DNA of 64,000 bases from Ruminococcaceae bacterium UBA3215 (GCA_002363155.1 DEWH01000005.1:59680-123679), one strand, 5' to 3'. Numbered from the stretch's first letter, positions 8,207 through 16,004 are shown. The notes: generated by a model not told the origin, from the sequence alone. Made by a program: numbers and translations.

Positions 8207-8303
8207 TCAAGTTCCGTGTTACGGACATTCGCCGCGGGGCGTTCCCCGCCGCGATCCAGCCGCGCAGGCTGGCGCCGTCCGCGTAGGACAACGCGTCAGC
8301 GGC
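8207..8303. repeat. Hairpin repeat copy 3 in the ilvE 3' UTR
   Basis: Four short perfect hairpins in tandem: CCGT-GTT-ACGG (8214-8224), GCGGGG-CGTT-CCCCGC (8234-8249), CCAGCC-GCGCA-GGCTGG (8256-8272) and GTCC-GCGTA-GGAC (8277-8289). The second and fourth recur at 23081-23096 and 23101-23113; the first recurs in altered form at 10263-10273 and 34422-34432. Confidence 0.75.
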
Positions 8304-9368
8304 TTATTCAACAACCTGTGTCCAGCCGAACTCGTCCGGGATACGACCCCACTGGATTCCGGTGAGGGTATCATAAAGCATCTGGGAGATCGGTCCGATC
8401 TTGCCGTCGTTGATCTTCATTACGAGATCGCCGTACTTGAGCTCACCGATAGGCGAGATAACGGCTGCTGTACCTGTACCGAATGCTTCTTTGAGTGTTC
8501 CCTTCTTGTAGTTGTCAACTATCTCGTCGATAGGCAGAAGTCTCTCGGAAACCTTGTAGCCCTTTGCGCGGAGAAGCTCGATCATTGACATTCTCGTGAT
8601 GCCGCCGAGGATAGAACCGCGGAGCTCCGGAGTTACTACCTCGTCACCGAGAACAAACATTACGTTCATTGAGCCGACTTCCTCAACGTACTTTCTCTCA
8701 ACGCCGTCCAGCCAGAGTGTCTGCTCATAGCCCTGCTCTGCTGCTTCTTCCTGACCCTTGAGGGAGATAGCGTAGTTAGCGCCTGCCTTTGTGAAACCTG
8801 TGCCGCCGATGACTGCACGGACGTACTTCTGCTCCACGAAGATCTTTACGGGCTCGATGCCCTTTTCGTAGTAAGCGCCTACAGGCGAGAGGATAACGCA
8901 GAAGATGAGGTGCTTTGCGGGGTGAACGCCTACATGGTGGTCAACCGCGAATACGAACGGACGGATATAGAGGGAAGTATCCTTCTCTGTGGGGATCCAG
9001 TCCTGATCGATCTTAACAAGCTCCTTGATAGCCTTGATGACGAAATCGCCGTCGAACTTCGGAATGCAGAGACGCTCGCAGGAAACGTTCATTCTTGCCA
9101 TATTCTTTTCGGGGCGGAAGAGCTGGATCTTGCCGCTCTCTGTGCGGTAAGCCTTCATGCCCTCGAAGCATTCCTGTGCGTAGTGGAGAACCATGGAAGC
9201 GGGGTCAAGCTCGAAAGGAGCGTAGGGAACGATGCGTGCGTCATGCCAGCCTTCGCCGTCGTCATAGTTCATAACGAACATATGGTCGGTGTAGTAGTTG
9301 CCGAATCCGAGTTTTGTCTGATCGGGCTTCTGCTTGGGATTTGTGGTTTTCGTGATCTTGATTTCCAT
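8304..9368 (-). CDS. ilvE: Branched-chain amino acid aminotransferase
   Basis: 354 residues, the length of the larger (BCAT-type) class IV aminotransferases. It is a PLP enzyme transferring the amino group between glutamate and the keto acids of Leu, Ile and Val. Family hallmarks are FGNYYTDHMFVMNYD near the N-terminus, LHYAQECFEGMKAYR, GGTGFTKAGANYAISL, and EQTLWLDGVERKYVEEVGSM. The ribosome-binding site AAAGGAAGG precedes the ATG. The gene is monocistronic, between its own promoter (9417-9445) and terminator (8144-8178). No other branched-chain synthesis gene is in the window. Confidence 0.96.
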   Translation of the reverse strand: MEIKITKTTNPKQKPDQTKLGFGNYYTDHMFVMNYDDGEGWHDARIVPYAPFELDPASMVLHYAQECFEGMKAYRTESGKIQLFRPEKNMARMNVSCERLCIPKFDGDFVIKAIKELVKIDQDWIPTEKDTSLYIRPFVFAVDHHVGVHPAKHLIFCVILSPVGAYYEKGIEPVKIFVEQKYVRAVIGGTGFTKAGANYAISLKGQEEAAEQGYEQTLWLDGVERKYVEEVGSMNVMFVLGDEVVTPELRGSILGGITRMSMIELLRAKGYKVSERLLPIDEIVDNYKKGTLKEAFGTGTAAVISPIGELKYGDLVMKINDGKIGPISQMLYDTLTGIQWGRIPDEFGWTQVVE

Positions 9369-9416
9369 AATATTGCCTTCCTTTTCATTTTTGTCCTGTG
9401 GACCGTATTCCTATAT

Positions 9417-9445
9417 ATTATACCACTGTTTTTGCAATTTGTAAA
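9417..9445 (-). promoter_or_regulatory. Promoter of ilvE
   Basis: Minus strand: TTTACA (9445-9440), a 17-base spacer and TATAAT (9422-9417). The leader is about 40 bases, too short for a T-box or attenuator. Confidence 0.75.
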
Positions 9446-9472
9446 TAGATTTGTTGCAAAAGAATGTTGTTA

Positions 9473-9501
9473 TTGACATTTTTTTAGGAATATGGTATTA
9501 T
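9473..9501 (+). promoter_or_regulatory. Promoter of the predicted toxin mRNA
   Basis: TTGACA at 9473-9478, exactly 17 bases, TATTAT at 9496-9501. Predicted start near 9508, giving a ~140-base 5' UTR before the toxin ATG at 9650. It is divergent from the ilvE promoter. Confidence 0.8.
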
Positions 9502-9649
9502 TTGTGCAGCAGGGTATTTCCTGTGTATAAATATTCTGTCAGGAAAAGCACATTCGTTTGCAGGAACGGTATAATGTGGCGATCCCGACAGGAGCAGCCG
9601 AAAAGGCGGTCTTTCTCTCGCTCCCTTGAAAAAAGGGGGTGGTGTCCGA

Positions 9650-9757
9650 ATGGAAACGTACATAACTGTTGAAACATTGGTTCAAATCGGTATTTATATG
9701 TGTGCGTATACGACATTACTCTTTGTATTGTTCGACCATTTTGATAAAAAGAAATAA
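9650..9757 (+). CDS. Predicted type I toxin: 35-residue holin-like membrane peptide
   Basis: ATG at 9650, stop TAA at 9755-9757. The peptide begins METYITVETLVQIG, continues with a hydrophobic stretch IYMCAYTTLLFVLF at about residues 15-28, and ends DHFDKKK. An M-x-T-Y start, one membrane helix and a short basic tail fit the holin-like/BsrE-type family of type I toxins. A G-rich ribosome-binding site (AAGGGGGTGG at 9633-9642) sits 8-10 bases upstream. The gene lies alone between a near-consensus promoter and a terminator, with a convergent antisense transcript over its 3' end. It is too short for ordinary gene calling. Membrane-depolarising toxicity is inferred from the family type. Confidence 0.75.
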   Translation: METYITVETLVQIGIYMCAYTTLLFVLFDHFDKKK

Positions 9758-9786
9758 CCGCCCGAGCCTCACAAACTTGGCGGTTA
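9744..9786 (-). terminator. Terminator of the antisense RNA
   Basis: An 8-bp stem TAACCGCC/GGCGGTTA that includes the toxin stop codon; on the minus strand it is followed by TTTCTTTTTATC. Confidence 0.7.
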
Positions 9787-9840
9787 ATTCTTAACAGTTA
9801 ATCAACAAGGGAGCGAGACCGTTTGTCGGCTGCTCTTGTT
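9744..9840 (-). ncRNA. Predicted antisense antitoxin RNA (~95 nt)
   Basis: A perfect promoter (9847-9875, minus strand) predicts a start near 9840. The RNA would run leftward across the toxin 3' UTR and end in the toxin 3' end at the hairpin TAACCGCC/GGCGGTTA (9755-9762 and 9779-9786), followed on this strand by TTTCTTTTT. It is fully complementary to the toxin mRNA from the last codons through the 3' UTR arm at 9806-9835. No ORF of note lies in it. Size and ends are predictions from the promoter and terminator. Confidence 0.7.
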
Positions 9841-9846
9841 GTTTAT

Positions 9847-9875
9847 ATTATAACACTTTTTCTGTCCCCTGTCAA
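9847..9875 (-). promoter_or_regulatory. Perfect consensus promoter of the antisense RNA
   Basis: Minus strand: TTGACA (9875-9870), 17 bases, TATAAT (9852-9847). The -35 hexamer lies within the loop and stem of the toxin mRNA terminator. Confidence 0.85.
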
Positions 9876-9888
9876 GGGACAGTTTTTT
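9862..9888 (+). terminator. Terminator of the toxin mRNA
   Basis: CTGTCCC (9862-9868) and GGGACAG (9876-9882) form a perfect stem followed by TTTTTT. The toxin mRNA would therefore be about 380 bases and include both UTR arms. Confidence 0.85.
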
Positions 9889-9937
9889 AGGCTCTTATCC
9901 GATAGGTGTGGGCAATAAAATAAAGGTTTGTAGGGAT

Positions 9938-10203
9938 ATGACCGCATTTATTCCACGGTCATCTTGACACGATGCCTCTCGTTCGATGCTGTAATGCGCG
10001 CATCGTGCGCGCTTTTGGCATCGAACTGAACGCTTCGTGCGTTCGATTCAAGTGTGATAGTCGGGCAGCACCGGCAGGCACCCCTAAAGGGCTGCTGCCG
10101 CAGTAGTCCCTTCAGGGGCTATCTGCCAGCTACACAGCCTATCACATTTGAAACTCATGTCAAGATGCTTTCGCGGTATAAACGCTGTATTCTGCGTTTT
10201 TTC
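9938..10203 (+). other. Highly structured intergenic region, candidate structured RNA
   Basis: Nested complementary segments suggest a branched fold. A closing stem CATCTTGACA/TGTCAAGATG joins 9960-9969 to 10158-10167. Inside are the two-hairpin cassette (9981-10044), a 14-bp helix with one G-U pair (10047-10060 with 10139-10152) and, within it, GGCAGCA/TGCTGCC (10064-10070 with 10093-10099). A leading hairpin ATGACCG/CGGTCAT (9938-9962) and a weak terminator-like AACGC/GCGTT plus T6 (10181-10202) flank it. No promoter with good spacing was found. Confidence 0.5.
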
Positions 10204-10254
10204 GACCCACACTTACCGGAGATGCCTCTCAGTTTATAATCTATTTGCAGACTC

Positions 10255-10346
10255 TCAGATTTCCGTATTACGGGACTAAGTTTAGGGTCCAGCCCTTTTT
10301 AAAGGGCTGGCGGGTCCGGGCAGAGCCCGGGTCTCAAAAAAATCTT
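10255..10346. repeat. Composite hairpin repeat copy at the 3' end of the alpha-galactosidase gene
   Basis: CCGT-ATT-ACGG (10263-10273), CAGCCCTTT/AAAGGGCTG (10290-10309) and CCGGGC-AGA-GCCCGG (10316-10330), then a TCTC/AAA-rich run into the stop codon. Confidence 0.75.
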
Positions 10347-12539
10347 TTAAATCTCTTTAAAATACGCGATATAGCTCTGGAAATCTCCCCACATATTGGG
10401 GATATCAAAGCCGTTATTCATCAGAAACGCTCCGGAGAACACCTTGCCGGACTCCTCATGCTTGTAGTACTTCGACTTGTCGAGCCCTTTCAGCTTTACG
10501 CGGTGCAGGAAAACGCTCGGTTCTTTCAGCACAGTCACATATTCAAGCAGAGTCTCGCTCTTGTCCTTTGATACGAACTGCCATGCATCGAAGCGGTCAT
10601 TTGCGAACGGATCGCCGATGCGGTAATAGTCGCCGGTGCGCACAAGGGGATTGTACTTGTTGAATTCGGCGATCTGCTCCTTTATCGCGGCCTTGTCATC
10701 ATCGCTTATGCGAGTGACATCAAGCTCGTAGCCGAATGTACCTACCATTGCCACATGACCGCGCGTCTTGAACGGCGTGATCCTGCCGACGCAGTGGTTC
10801 GGGCTGTCGGAGACATGGGCTCCGAAGCAGGAGCAGGGATAGCACATCGATGTACCGTACTGTATCTTGAGACGCTCGATCGCGTCGGTGTCGTCGCTCG
10901 TCCATATCTGCGGAGAGTAGTAGAGCATTCCCGCGTCAAATCTCGAACCGCCGCCTGCACAGTTCTCCAGCAGCAGATCGGGGAAGTCCGTGAGCAGGCG
11001 CTCCTGCATCTCGTACACGCCGAGAACGTAGCGGTGCCAGATCTCGCGCTGTCTTTCCGGCGGGAATATCTCGTTGCCGACTTCGCAGAGCTGGCGGTTC
11101 ATATCCCACTTTACATACTCTATGTTCGCGGAAGAGAGTATCTCGTGCATACGTCCGTAGATATAGTCGCGTATCTCTTTGCGTGAGAAGTCGAGAACGA
11201 GCTGGGAACGGGCTGTGGTGCGGGGTCTGCCCTCGATATGCAGGCACCAGTCGGGGTGAGCCTTGTATAGTTCGCTGTCCGGGCTTATCATTTCCGGCTC
11301 GAACCATATACCGAATTTCAGCCCTATCTTGTTCACTTCATCAACAAGATACTTCAGTCCGCCCTTTATCTTCTCCTCGTTCACGAACCAGTCTCCGAGC
11401 GAGGAACGGTCATCGTTCCTGTGTCCGAACCAGCCGTCGTCCATTACCAGCATCTCGATGCCGGCTTTCTTTGCTTCTCTTGCAATGTCAAGCAGCTTCT
11501 CTGTATCGAAGTTGAAATACGTCGCTTCCCAGTTGTTGATAAGTATCGGTCTGCGGATATCCTTCCACTTGCCGCGTATAAGATTGTTACGCATTACGTC
11601 GTGGAAGCTGCGGGACATCTTTCCGAGTCCTTCCGCGGAGTAGGTCATAATGACTTCGGGAGCCTGGAATTCCTCGCCGGGCTCAAGGTGCCATGAGAAG
11701 TCGTAGGGGTTCTCGCCCATTACTATACGGGTCTTTTCGTACTGATTGACCTCCGCGAGAGCGAGGAACGAGCCCGACCAGCAGAACGCGAAGCCGTAGC
11801 ACTCGCCGTAGTCTTCTGTTGCCGTGTGGTCGCATATCGCAATGAAGTTGTTGTGCGCATGGCTGGTGGAGCCACGGTTGGAGTCTATGGACTGCTTGCC
11901 GAAGCGCAGAGGGAAGCGCTGGACGTGACGCTCTCTTGCCCATGTGCCGTACAGCGTTATCATATCGTAGTCCATTCTGTCAAGCTCTACGCAGCAGGAC
12001 AGGAGTCTCTGGAGTTCAAGCGGGTCACTGCCCTTATTGGTGACCTTGACAGAGCGGGTGATTATATCGACTTTCTCGAAAACGCTGTATTGCAGTATTA
12101 TCTCCAGTCCGGTGTGGGGGTCCTCGCAGATAAGATCGAGAGATGTCACCTCATCGTCGCTGTTGGCAAATGTTGCCGGAAGTCCGGGGAGCTTTTTCTT
12201 GCCCTTGTAGATCTCATGGCTCTTGTAGTAGATCTCGCAGGCAGTCATACCGAGTTTGTCCTTTACCTGCATACACGGCTCGCGGAAATCCGCGACTCCG
12301 CTTGTGGAATACTCTATTGCCGCGCAGTCGAAGGAATGCGGTCCCATAGCGTCGTGAACTGCGGGAACAAACGGCTCGCCGTTCGGGATACGCAGGTTGT
12401 AGGTAAGATCTGTCTCCGGAACAGTGGCACCATAGTAGAGGTGCAGCAGGTTCCTGCTCTCGGTGATATGGAACGCGTAGCTTGACGCGGGAGTGTCAAG
12501 CTTGAATACGCGGGCTTTTTCGTTGTAGATTATTGGCAT
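10347..12539 (-). CDS. Alpha-galactosidase, glycoside hydrolase family 36
   Basis: 730 residues from the ATG at 12539, preceded by CGAAAGGAAA. This equals the size of the tetrameric bacterial GH36 enzymes that release terminal alpha-1,6-galactose from melibiose, raffinose and stachyose. There is an N-terminal beta-sandwich to about 330 and a TIM barrel with LVMDDGWFG (364-372) and FGIWFEPEM (409-417). The nucleophile motif is KWDMNR with Asp479, and the acid/base motif is WTSDDTDA with Asp549. There is no signal peptide, so it is cytoplasmic and needs imported sugar. It follows the ABC permease gene by 60 bases but shares no obvious theme with it. No sugar transporter or regulator is next to it. 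Confidence 0.95.
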   Translation of the reverse strand: MPIIYNEKARVFKLDTPASSYAFHITESRNLLHLYYGATVPETDLTYNLRIPNGEPFVPAVHDAMGPHSFDCAAIEYSTSGVADFREPCMQVKDKLGMTACEIYYKSHEIYKGKKKLPGLPATFANSDDEVTSLDLICEDPHTGLEIILQYSVFEKVDIITRSVKVTNKGSDPLELQRLLSCCVELDRMDYDMITLYGTWARERHVQRFPLRFGKQSIDSNRGSTSHAHNNFIAICDHTATEDYGECYGFAFCWSGSFLALAEVNQYEKTRIVMGENPYDFSWHLEPGEEFQAPEVIMTYSAEGLGKMSRSFHDVMRNNLIRGKWKDIRRPILINNWEATYFNFDTEKLLDIAREAKKAGIEMLVMDDGWFGHRNDDRSSLGDWFVNEEKIKGGLKYLVDEVNKIGLKFGIWFEPEMISPDSELYKAHPDWCLHIEGRPRTTARSQLVLDFSRKEIRDYIYGRMHEILSSANIEYVKWDMNRQLCEVGNEIFPPERQREIWHRYVLGVYEMQERLLTDFPDLLLENCAGGGSRFDAGMLYYSPQIWTSDDTDAIERLKIQYGTSMCYPCSCFGAHVSDSPNHCVGRITPFKTRGHVAMVGTFGYELDVTRISDDDKAAIKEQIAEFNKYNPLVRTGDYYRIGDPFANDRFDAWQFVSKDKSETLLEYVTVLKEPSVFLHRVKLKGLDKSKYYKHEESGKVFSGAFLMNNGFDIPNMWGDFQSYIAYFKEI

Positions 12540-12599
12540 GTTTTTTTCCTTTCGTTTTATCTTTTTCCGATCATATCCGGAAGTACAGCGCAAAGGCGC

Positions 12600-13469
12600 T
12601 TAAAGCACCGGCTCGTTGCCCTCGTTGCGGACTTCCTTGGTATGGAGGGCGAACACTGTCACAAAGTACAGTACCACCGATATCACGATCGCCGTCCCGA
12701 AGCTTACCGCGATATTCAGTGAAGAGAGGTCATTTGAAGTTCCTGCCGCGTCAAGCGCTGACATAAGCACGCTTCCGGATTTGCCGGAGACCCTTGCAGC
12801 TGCAAGAGATATCGAGCTCAGCGCCAGCGGATTGAAGCGGTCAACGCGGAACAGCGCAAGTATCGTGGGCAGAAACATCTGCATCGCGATTACGATAACA
12901 ACAGCAGCATTAGACTTTCCGGTGCTGAGTCCCACACAGAACTGGAGCGCTGTGCAGAACGCGAGAAAGACTCCGGCAGCAGACGCGGACAGCATTATCA
13001 TGTTCCAGTCAAGCCCACCGGGGAACATTGCCGCCGAAACTGCGGCTCCAAGAACGACAGCGAGGAACGATACCGCGAATATGGAGAGCGGGTAGATGAT
13101 GAACTTCGGGAGAATATATCTTTCCGGCGATATCCCTGCGCACTGCGGTATTATTACCGAGCGCTTCTTCTGTTCGCCGCCCGCGGCAGCCTTGAAAATG
13201 AACAGTATTATTATAGCGCCTATGCCGCTTATATACTCTGAATTGTACACCGCGATATCCGACGCGGAAAAGCTCGAAAACTCCTCTGCCAGCTCGGAGT
13301 AAGTTCCGTCCGGCATAGCCTCCTTCATCATCTGCATCATCTGCGAGGTCATACCGAACAAGAGCGGTGACATCACCGCCAGTGCTATCATAACGATCAG
13401 CAGAGTTATGAGCCTTCCGCCGCGCATAAAGAACATCAGTTCTTTTCTGAATCCGTTTATCACCGCCAA
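12600..13469 (-). CDS. ABC transporter permease (ABC-2 type)
   Basis: 289 residues with about six hydrophobic segments. The N-terminal helix follows RKELMFFMRGGRLITLLIVMIAL, typical of ABC-2 permeases, and a loop with GGEQKKRSVIIPQCAGISPERYILPKF follows helix 2. The start overlaps the stop of the upstream ATPase gene by 10 bases, so the two are translationally coupled and form one exporter. Substrate is unknown; drug, peptide or lipid export are all possible for this class. Confidence 0.85.
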   Translation of the reverse strand: MAVINGFRKELMFFMRGGRLITLLIVMIALAVMSPLLFGMTSQMMQMMKEAMPDGTYSELAEEFSSFSASDIAVYNSEYISGIGAIIILFIFKAAAGGEQKKRSVIIPQCAGISPERYILPKFIIYPLSIFAVSFLAVVLGAAVSAAMFPGGLDWNMIMLSASAAGVFLAFCTALQFCVGLSTGKSNAAVVIVIAMQMFLPTILALFRVDRFNPLALSSISLAAARVSGKSGSVLMSALDAAGTSNDLSSLNIAVSFGTAIVISVVLYFVTVFALHTKEVRNEGNEPVL

Positions 13470-14368
13470 TGACCTCCCACCATACTGAGATATACCTGTT
13501 CGAGAGTGGGACGGGAAAGCTTTACTTCCGATACCGGCACGCTGTTGTCCGCAAGTATCTTCATAGCGGCAAGCATACCCTCTTCCCCGTTCTCTGTCTC
13601 GGCGATAATGAGCCCGGTCTTTTCGATATAATCGACTCTTTTCGCAAAATCCGCTCTCTTTATCAGATCTCCCACCGCAGGATCGGGTCTTGGAAGCTGT
13701 ATCTCGATACTGTCGAGACCGTAGCTTGCGAGGATATCCCCGATACTTCCCTCCGCGGCAAGTCTGCCGTCATTCATTATCCCGACGCGGTTCGCCACAC
13801 GCTCCACATCGCTCAGTATATGAGTGCAGAGAAGTATGGTACAGCCGGTATCCGAAAGGGTGCGGATTATGCTCATCACCTCCGCGCGTCCCTCCGGGTC
13901 AAGTGCCGAAGTCGGCTCGTCGAGGATCAGCAGATCCGGCTTGTTTATTATCGCCGCGGCTATGCCGAGACGCTGGTTCATACCGCGGGAGTAGCCTTTG
14001 ATGCGCCTTTTCGCGTCCTCGGTCATTCCCGTAAGCGCAAGAACGGCGGCAATACGCTTTTTCACGTCTCCCTCGTATTTCGCGCAGTACGCTATATATC
14101 CGAGATACTCATACCCGTTCATGTAATCGTACATCGACGGCGTTTCCGGCAGGTAACCGATCTTTATATTGTTCGTCCCGTCCTCGCCGAGGATTATCTC
14201 CCCTGCGTCCTTCGGGATTATATTGCAGATAATGCTCATTGTTGTTGTCTTTCCGCAGCCGTTCCTGCCGAGAAAGCCATAGACATCACCCTTGTTTATC
14301 TTCATATAAAGCCCGTTCAGAACATTGAATTTCTTGTAGCTTTTATGAAGGTCCTTGATTTCAAGCAA
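13460..14368 (-). CDS. ABC transporter ATP-binding protein
   Basis: 302 residues. One complete nucleotide-binding domain: Walker A GRNGCGKTT (about 34-42), Q-loop GYLPETP, a signature with YSRGMNQRLG (divergent from LSGGQ, as is common in ABC-2 exporters), Walker B LLILDEPTSALDP and H-loop CTHIL. The last ~80 residues form the C-terminal domain common to CcmA/NatA-like subunits. It is coupled to the permease at 12600-13469 and follows the Cys-rich protein gene by 22 bases. Confidence 0.93.
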   Translation of the reverse strand: MLEIKDLHKSYKKFNVLNGLYMKINKGDVYGFLGRNGCGKTTTMSIICNIIPKDAGEIILGEDGTNNIKIGYLPETPSMYDYMNGYEYLGYIAYCAKYEGDVKKRIAAVLALTGMTEDAKRRIKGYSRGMNQRLGIAAAIINKPDLLILDEPTSALDPEGRAEVMSIIRTLSDTGCTILLCTHILSDVERVANRVGIMNDGRLAAEGSIGDILASYGLDSIEIQLPRPDPAVGDLIKRADFAKRVDYIEKTGLIIAETENGEEGMLAAMKILADNSVPVSEVKLSRPTLEQVYLSMVGGHWR

Positions 14369-14390
14369 GCTTCTGCCTCCTTATAGACCG

Positions 14391-15095
14391 TTACTTTACT
14401 CTCGGTTTTCTTCCGGTAAGGAACTCCACCGAGCGTTCTATCGAGCTTCTGACGTGTTCCATTTCCGGCTTGTGCAGGTTTCCGGCATTTCGGTAGTCAA
14501 AGCTGTTGCAGAAGTCATTCACGTCCGCGTTCAGCTGTTTTACATACTCTTCCACAAGCGTATCGAGATCCTTCTGAAATGATGACAGTTCACCCTTCTG
14601 CAGCTTTTCTGCTGACTTCTGGTTCAGCATATTGTAATGCGGCACGCATACATATTCCTGCGCCTTGAACAGTTTTCTGAACTTTTCGTCCTTAGAGTAC
14701 ATTGTGAAGAACGTTTCAAGCATGTGGTCTATGCCCCACTGCACCTTGCTGCACACAAAGCAGGACTCTTCTATCCCCGCCGATTTTTTCGCCTTGGTGT
14801 TCTTTGAGAAGAAAATGCTCTTTTTCTCAAATATATTATGTCTCGCATTTTCAAGGTAGCTGTTGAGCATAAGTGCAAGCGAAAGCCGGTTGTTCTGCTG
14901 CATCAGCATCTCGAAATGGGTGTGGCAGAAGCCCAGCTCATTTGTCTCCATACGAACGTCCGGCTCCATCATAGCCGCGCCCATGATGTATTCGCAGATA
15001 TGCTGCTCGACCGTATCTCTCATACGGCAGAACGGGCAGCCTTCTTTAGGCTCGAAGACTTCGTTTATCGGTATCGTTAAAATACTTTCTCTCAT
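14391..15095 (-). CDS. Cys/His-rich protein of unknown function (DUF6062-like)
   Basis: 234 residues from the ATG at 15095, preceded by GTGAGGTTTGAA. Four metal-type motifs are spaced through it: CPFC near residue 20, CHTHF near 58, CFVC near 113 and CVPHY near 150, suggesting bound zinc or iron. No membrane segment or signal peptide is seen. The pattern fits a Clostridia family I recall as DUF6062, but I cannot confirm that. It is upstream of, and probably co-transcribed with, the ABC exporter pair, so a sensing or accessory role is possible. Confidence 0.6.
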   Translation of the reverse strand: MRESILTIPINEVFEPKEGCPFCRMRDTVEQHICEYIMGAAMMEPDVRMETNELGFCHTHFEMLMQQNNRLSLALMLNSYLENARHNIFEKKSIFFSKNTKAKKSAGIEESCFVCSKVQWGIDHMLETFFTMYSKDEKFRKLFKAQEYVCVPHYNMLNQKSAEKLQKGELSSFQKDLDTLVEEYVKQLNADVNDFCNSFDYRNAGNLHKPEMEHVRSSIERSVEFLTGRKPRVK

Positions 15096-15110
15096 TTCAA
15101 ACCTCACTTT

Positions 15111-15335
15111 GTCAATGCACAATTTTTGTCAATGCACAATGCACAATTCACAATGCACAATTTATGTTGCGGCTGCGCCGCATATCTGAATTGTGACAAA
15201 GCGGCGGGTTATGTGTCACAATTTCAACAAATGCTGTAACTGGAATATATTCTTTCGATTCTCGTCACGATTCAGATTCGTCTGCCGCAGGCAGACACCA
15301 CAATTGTGCATTGTGCATTGTGAATTGTGCATTTA
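15111..15335. repeat. ATTGTG-rich inverted-repeat element, full copy (MITE-like)
   Basis: About 225 bases between the DUF6062-like gene and ung. The left arm has reiterated CAATGCACAATT units, a GCGGC-TGC-GCCGC hairpin and ATCTGAATTGTGAC. The right arm is the approximate reverse complement: CGTCACGATTCAGAT, a GTCTGCC-GCA-GGCAGAC hairpin, and ATTGTGCATTGTG units running up to the ung stop. No coding capacity. Confidence 0.75.
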
Positions 15336-16001
15336 TCAGAGATTCCAGTCTATCGGCTCTATGCCTTTGCTTTCGAGGAAAGCGTTGCATTTCGAGAAGT
15401 GACGGCAGCCGAAGAAGCCGTAATGCGCGGAGAGCGGGGAGGGGTGCGGGGCAGTGAGGATACAGTGCTGCGGATTCGTGATAAGCGGCACTTTCGCCTT
15501 TGCGTTGCCGCCCCAGAGAATGAATACCACAGGCTGTTCGCGCTCGTTGAGCAGCGAGATCACACGGTCTGTGAATATCTCCCAGCCCTTGCCCTTGTGG
15601 CTGTTAGCCTGACCCTGGCGCACGGTCAGCGACGTGTTGAGAAGCAGAACGCCCTGCCTTGCCCAGTTTGTGAGATCTCCGGTCTGCGGTATCGGGATAC
15701 CGAGATCGGAGTTCAGTTCCTTATAAATATTTTTCAGCGACGGAGGCGGTTCTACTCCCGGTCTTACCGAAAATGCAAGTCCGTGCGCCTGTCCCGGCTC
15801 ATGGTAGGGATCCTGCCCGAGTATAACTGCTTTTACCCGGCTGTATGGCGTAAAGCGCAGAGCGTTGAAGATGTCATACATATCCGGGTAGATAGTGAAG
15901 CTCTTGTACTCGCTTTTCAGAAATCCCCGGAGCTGCAGGTAGTATGGCTTGCCGAATTCGCCTTCAAGCAGCCCGTCCCAGTCGTTACCGATGTTTACCA
16001 C
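15336..16001 (-). CDS. ung: Uracil-DNA glycosylase, family 1
   Basis: 221 residues, the usual length. It removes uracil from DNA to start base-excision repair. The water-activating loop GQDPYHEPGQAHGLAFS (62-78) carries Asp64, and the leucine/minor-groove loop APHPSPLS (184-191) carries His186. The start lies four bases downstream of the cyclophilin stop, so the two are co-transcribed. Its stop codon abuts the inverted-repeat element at 15111-15335. Confidence 0.97.
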   Translation of the reverse strand: MVNIGNDWDGLLEGEFGKPYYLQLRGFLKSEYKSFTIYPDMYDIFNALRFTPYSRVKAVILGQDPYHEPGQAHGLAFSVRPGVEPPPSLKNIYKELNSDLGIPIPQTGDLTNWARQGVLLLNTSLTVRQGQANSHKGKGWEIFTDRVISLLNEREQPVVFILWGGNAKAKVPLITNPQHCILTAPHPSPLSAHYGFFGCRHFSKCNAFLESKGIEPIDWNL

Positions 16002-16004
16002 AGC

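Larger units (their letters stand above)
7902..8303. other. 402-base gap between ilvE and the Ig-like protein gene
   Basis: It contains an AT-rich leader for the downstream minus-strand gene with a 15-base inverted repeat (CAATGTTATTGAAGT at 8015-8029 against ACTTCAATAAACATTG at 8076-8091), then the ilvE terminator and a GC-rich hairpin repeat. No gene or clear promoter with good spacing was found. Confidence 0.5.

Noticed and set aside
9369..9416. T-box or leader attenuator for ilvE, and likewise for glyS
   Set aside because: The ilvE leader is ~40 bases and glyS lies 18 bases after another gene; neither leaves room for such a structure, and no T-box core was seen.
9570..9575. A second TATAAT within the toxin 5' UTR as an internal promoter
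   Set aside because: The position 17 bases upstream (near 9547) has no -35-like hexamer; kept only as a possibility.
9451..9672. A 73-codon frame across the toxin 5' UTR
   Set aside because: It begins before the promoter -10, has no homology or ribosome-binding site, and conflicts with the well-supported toxin frame.
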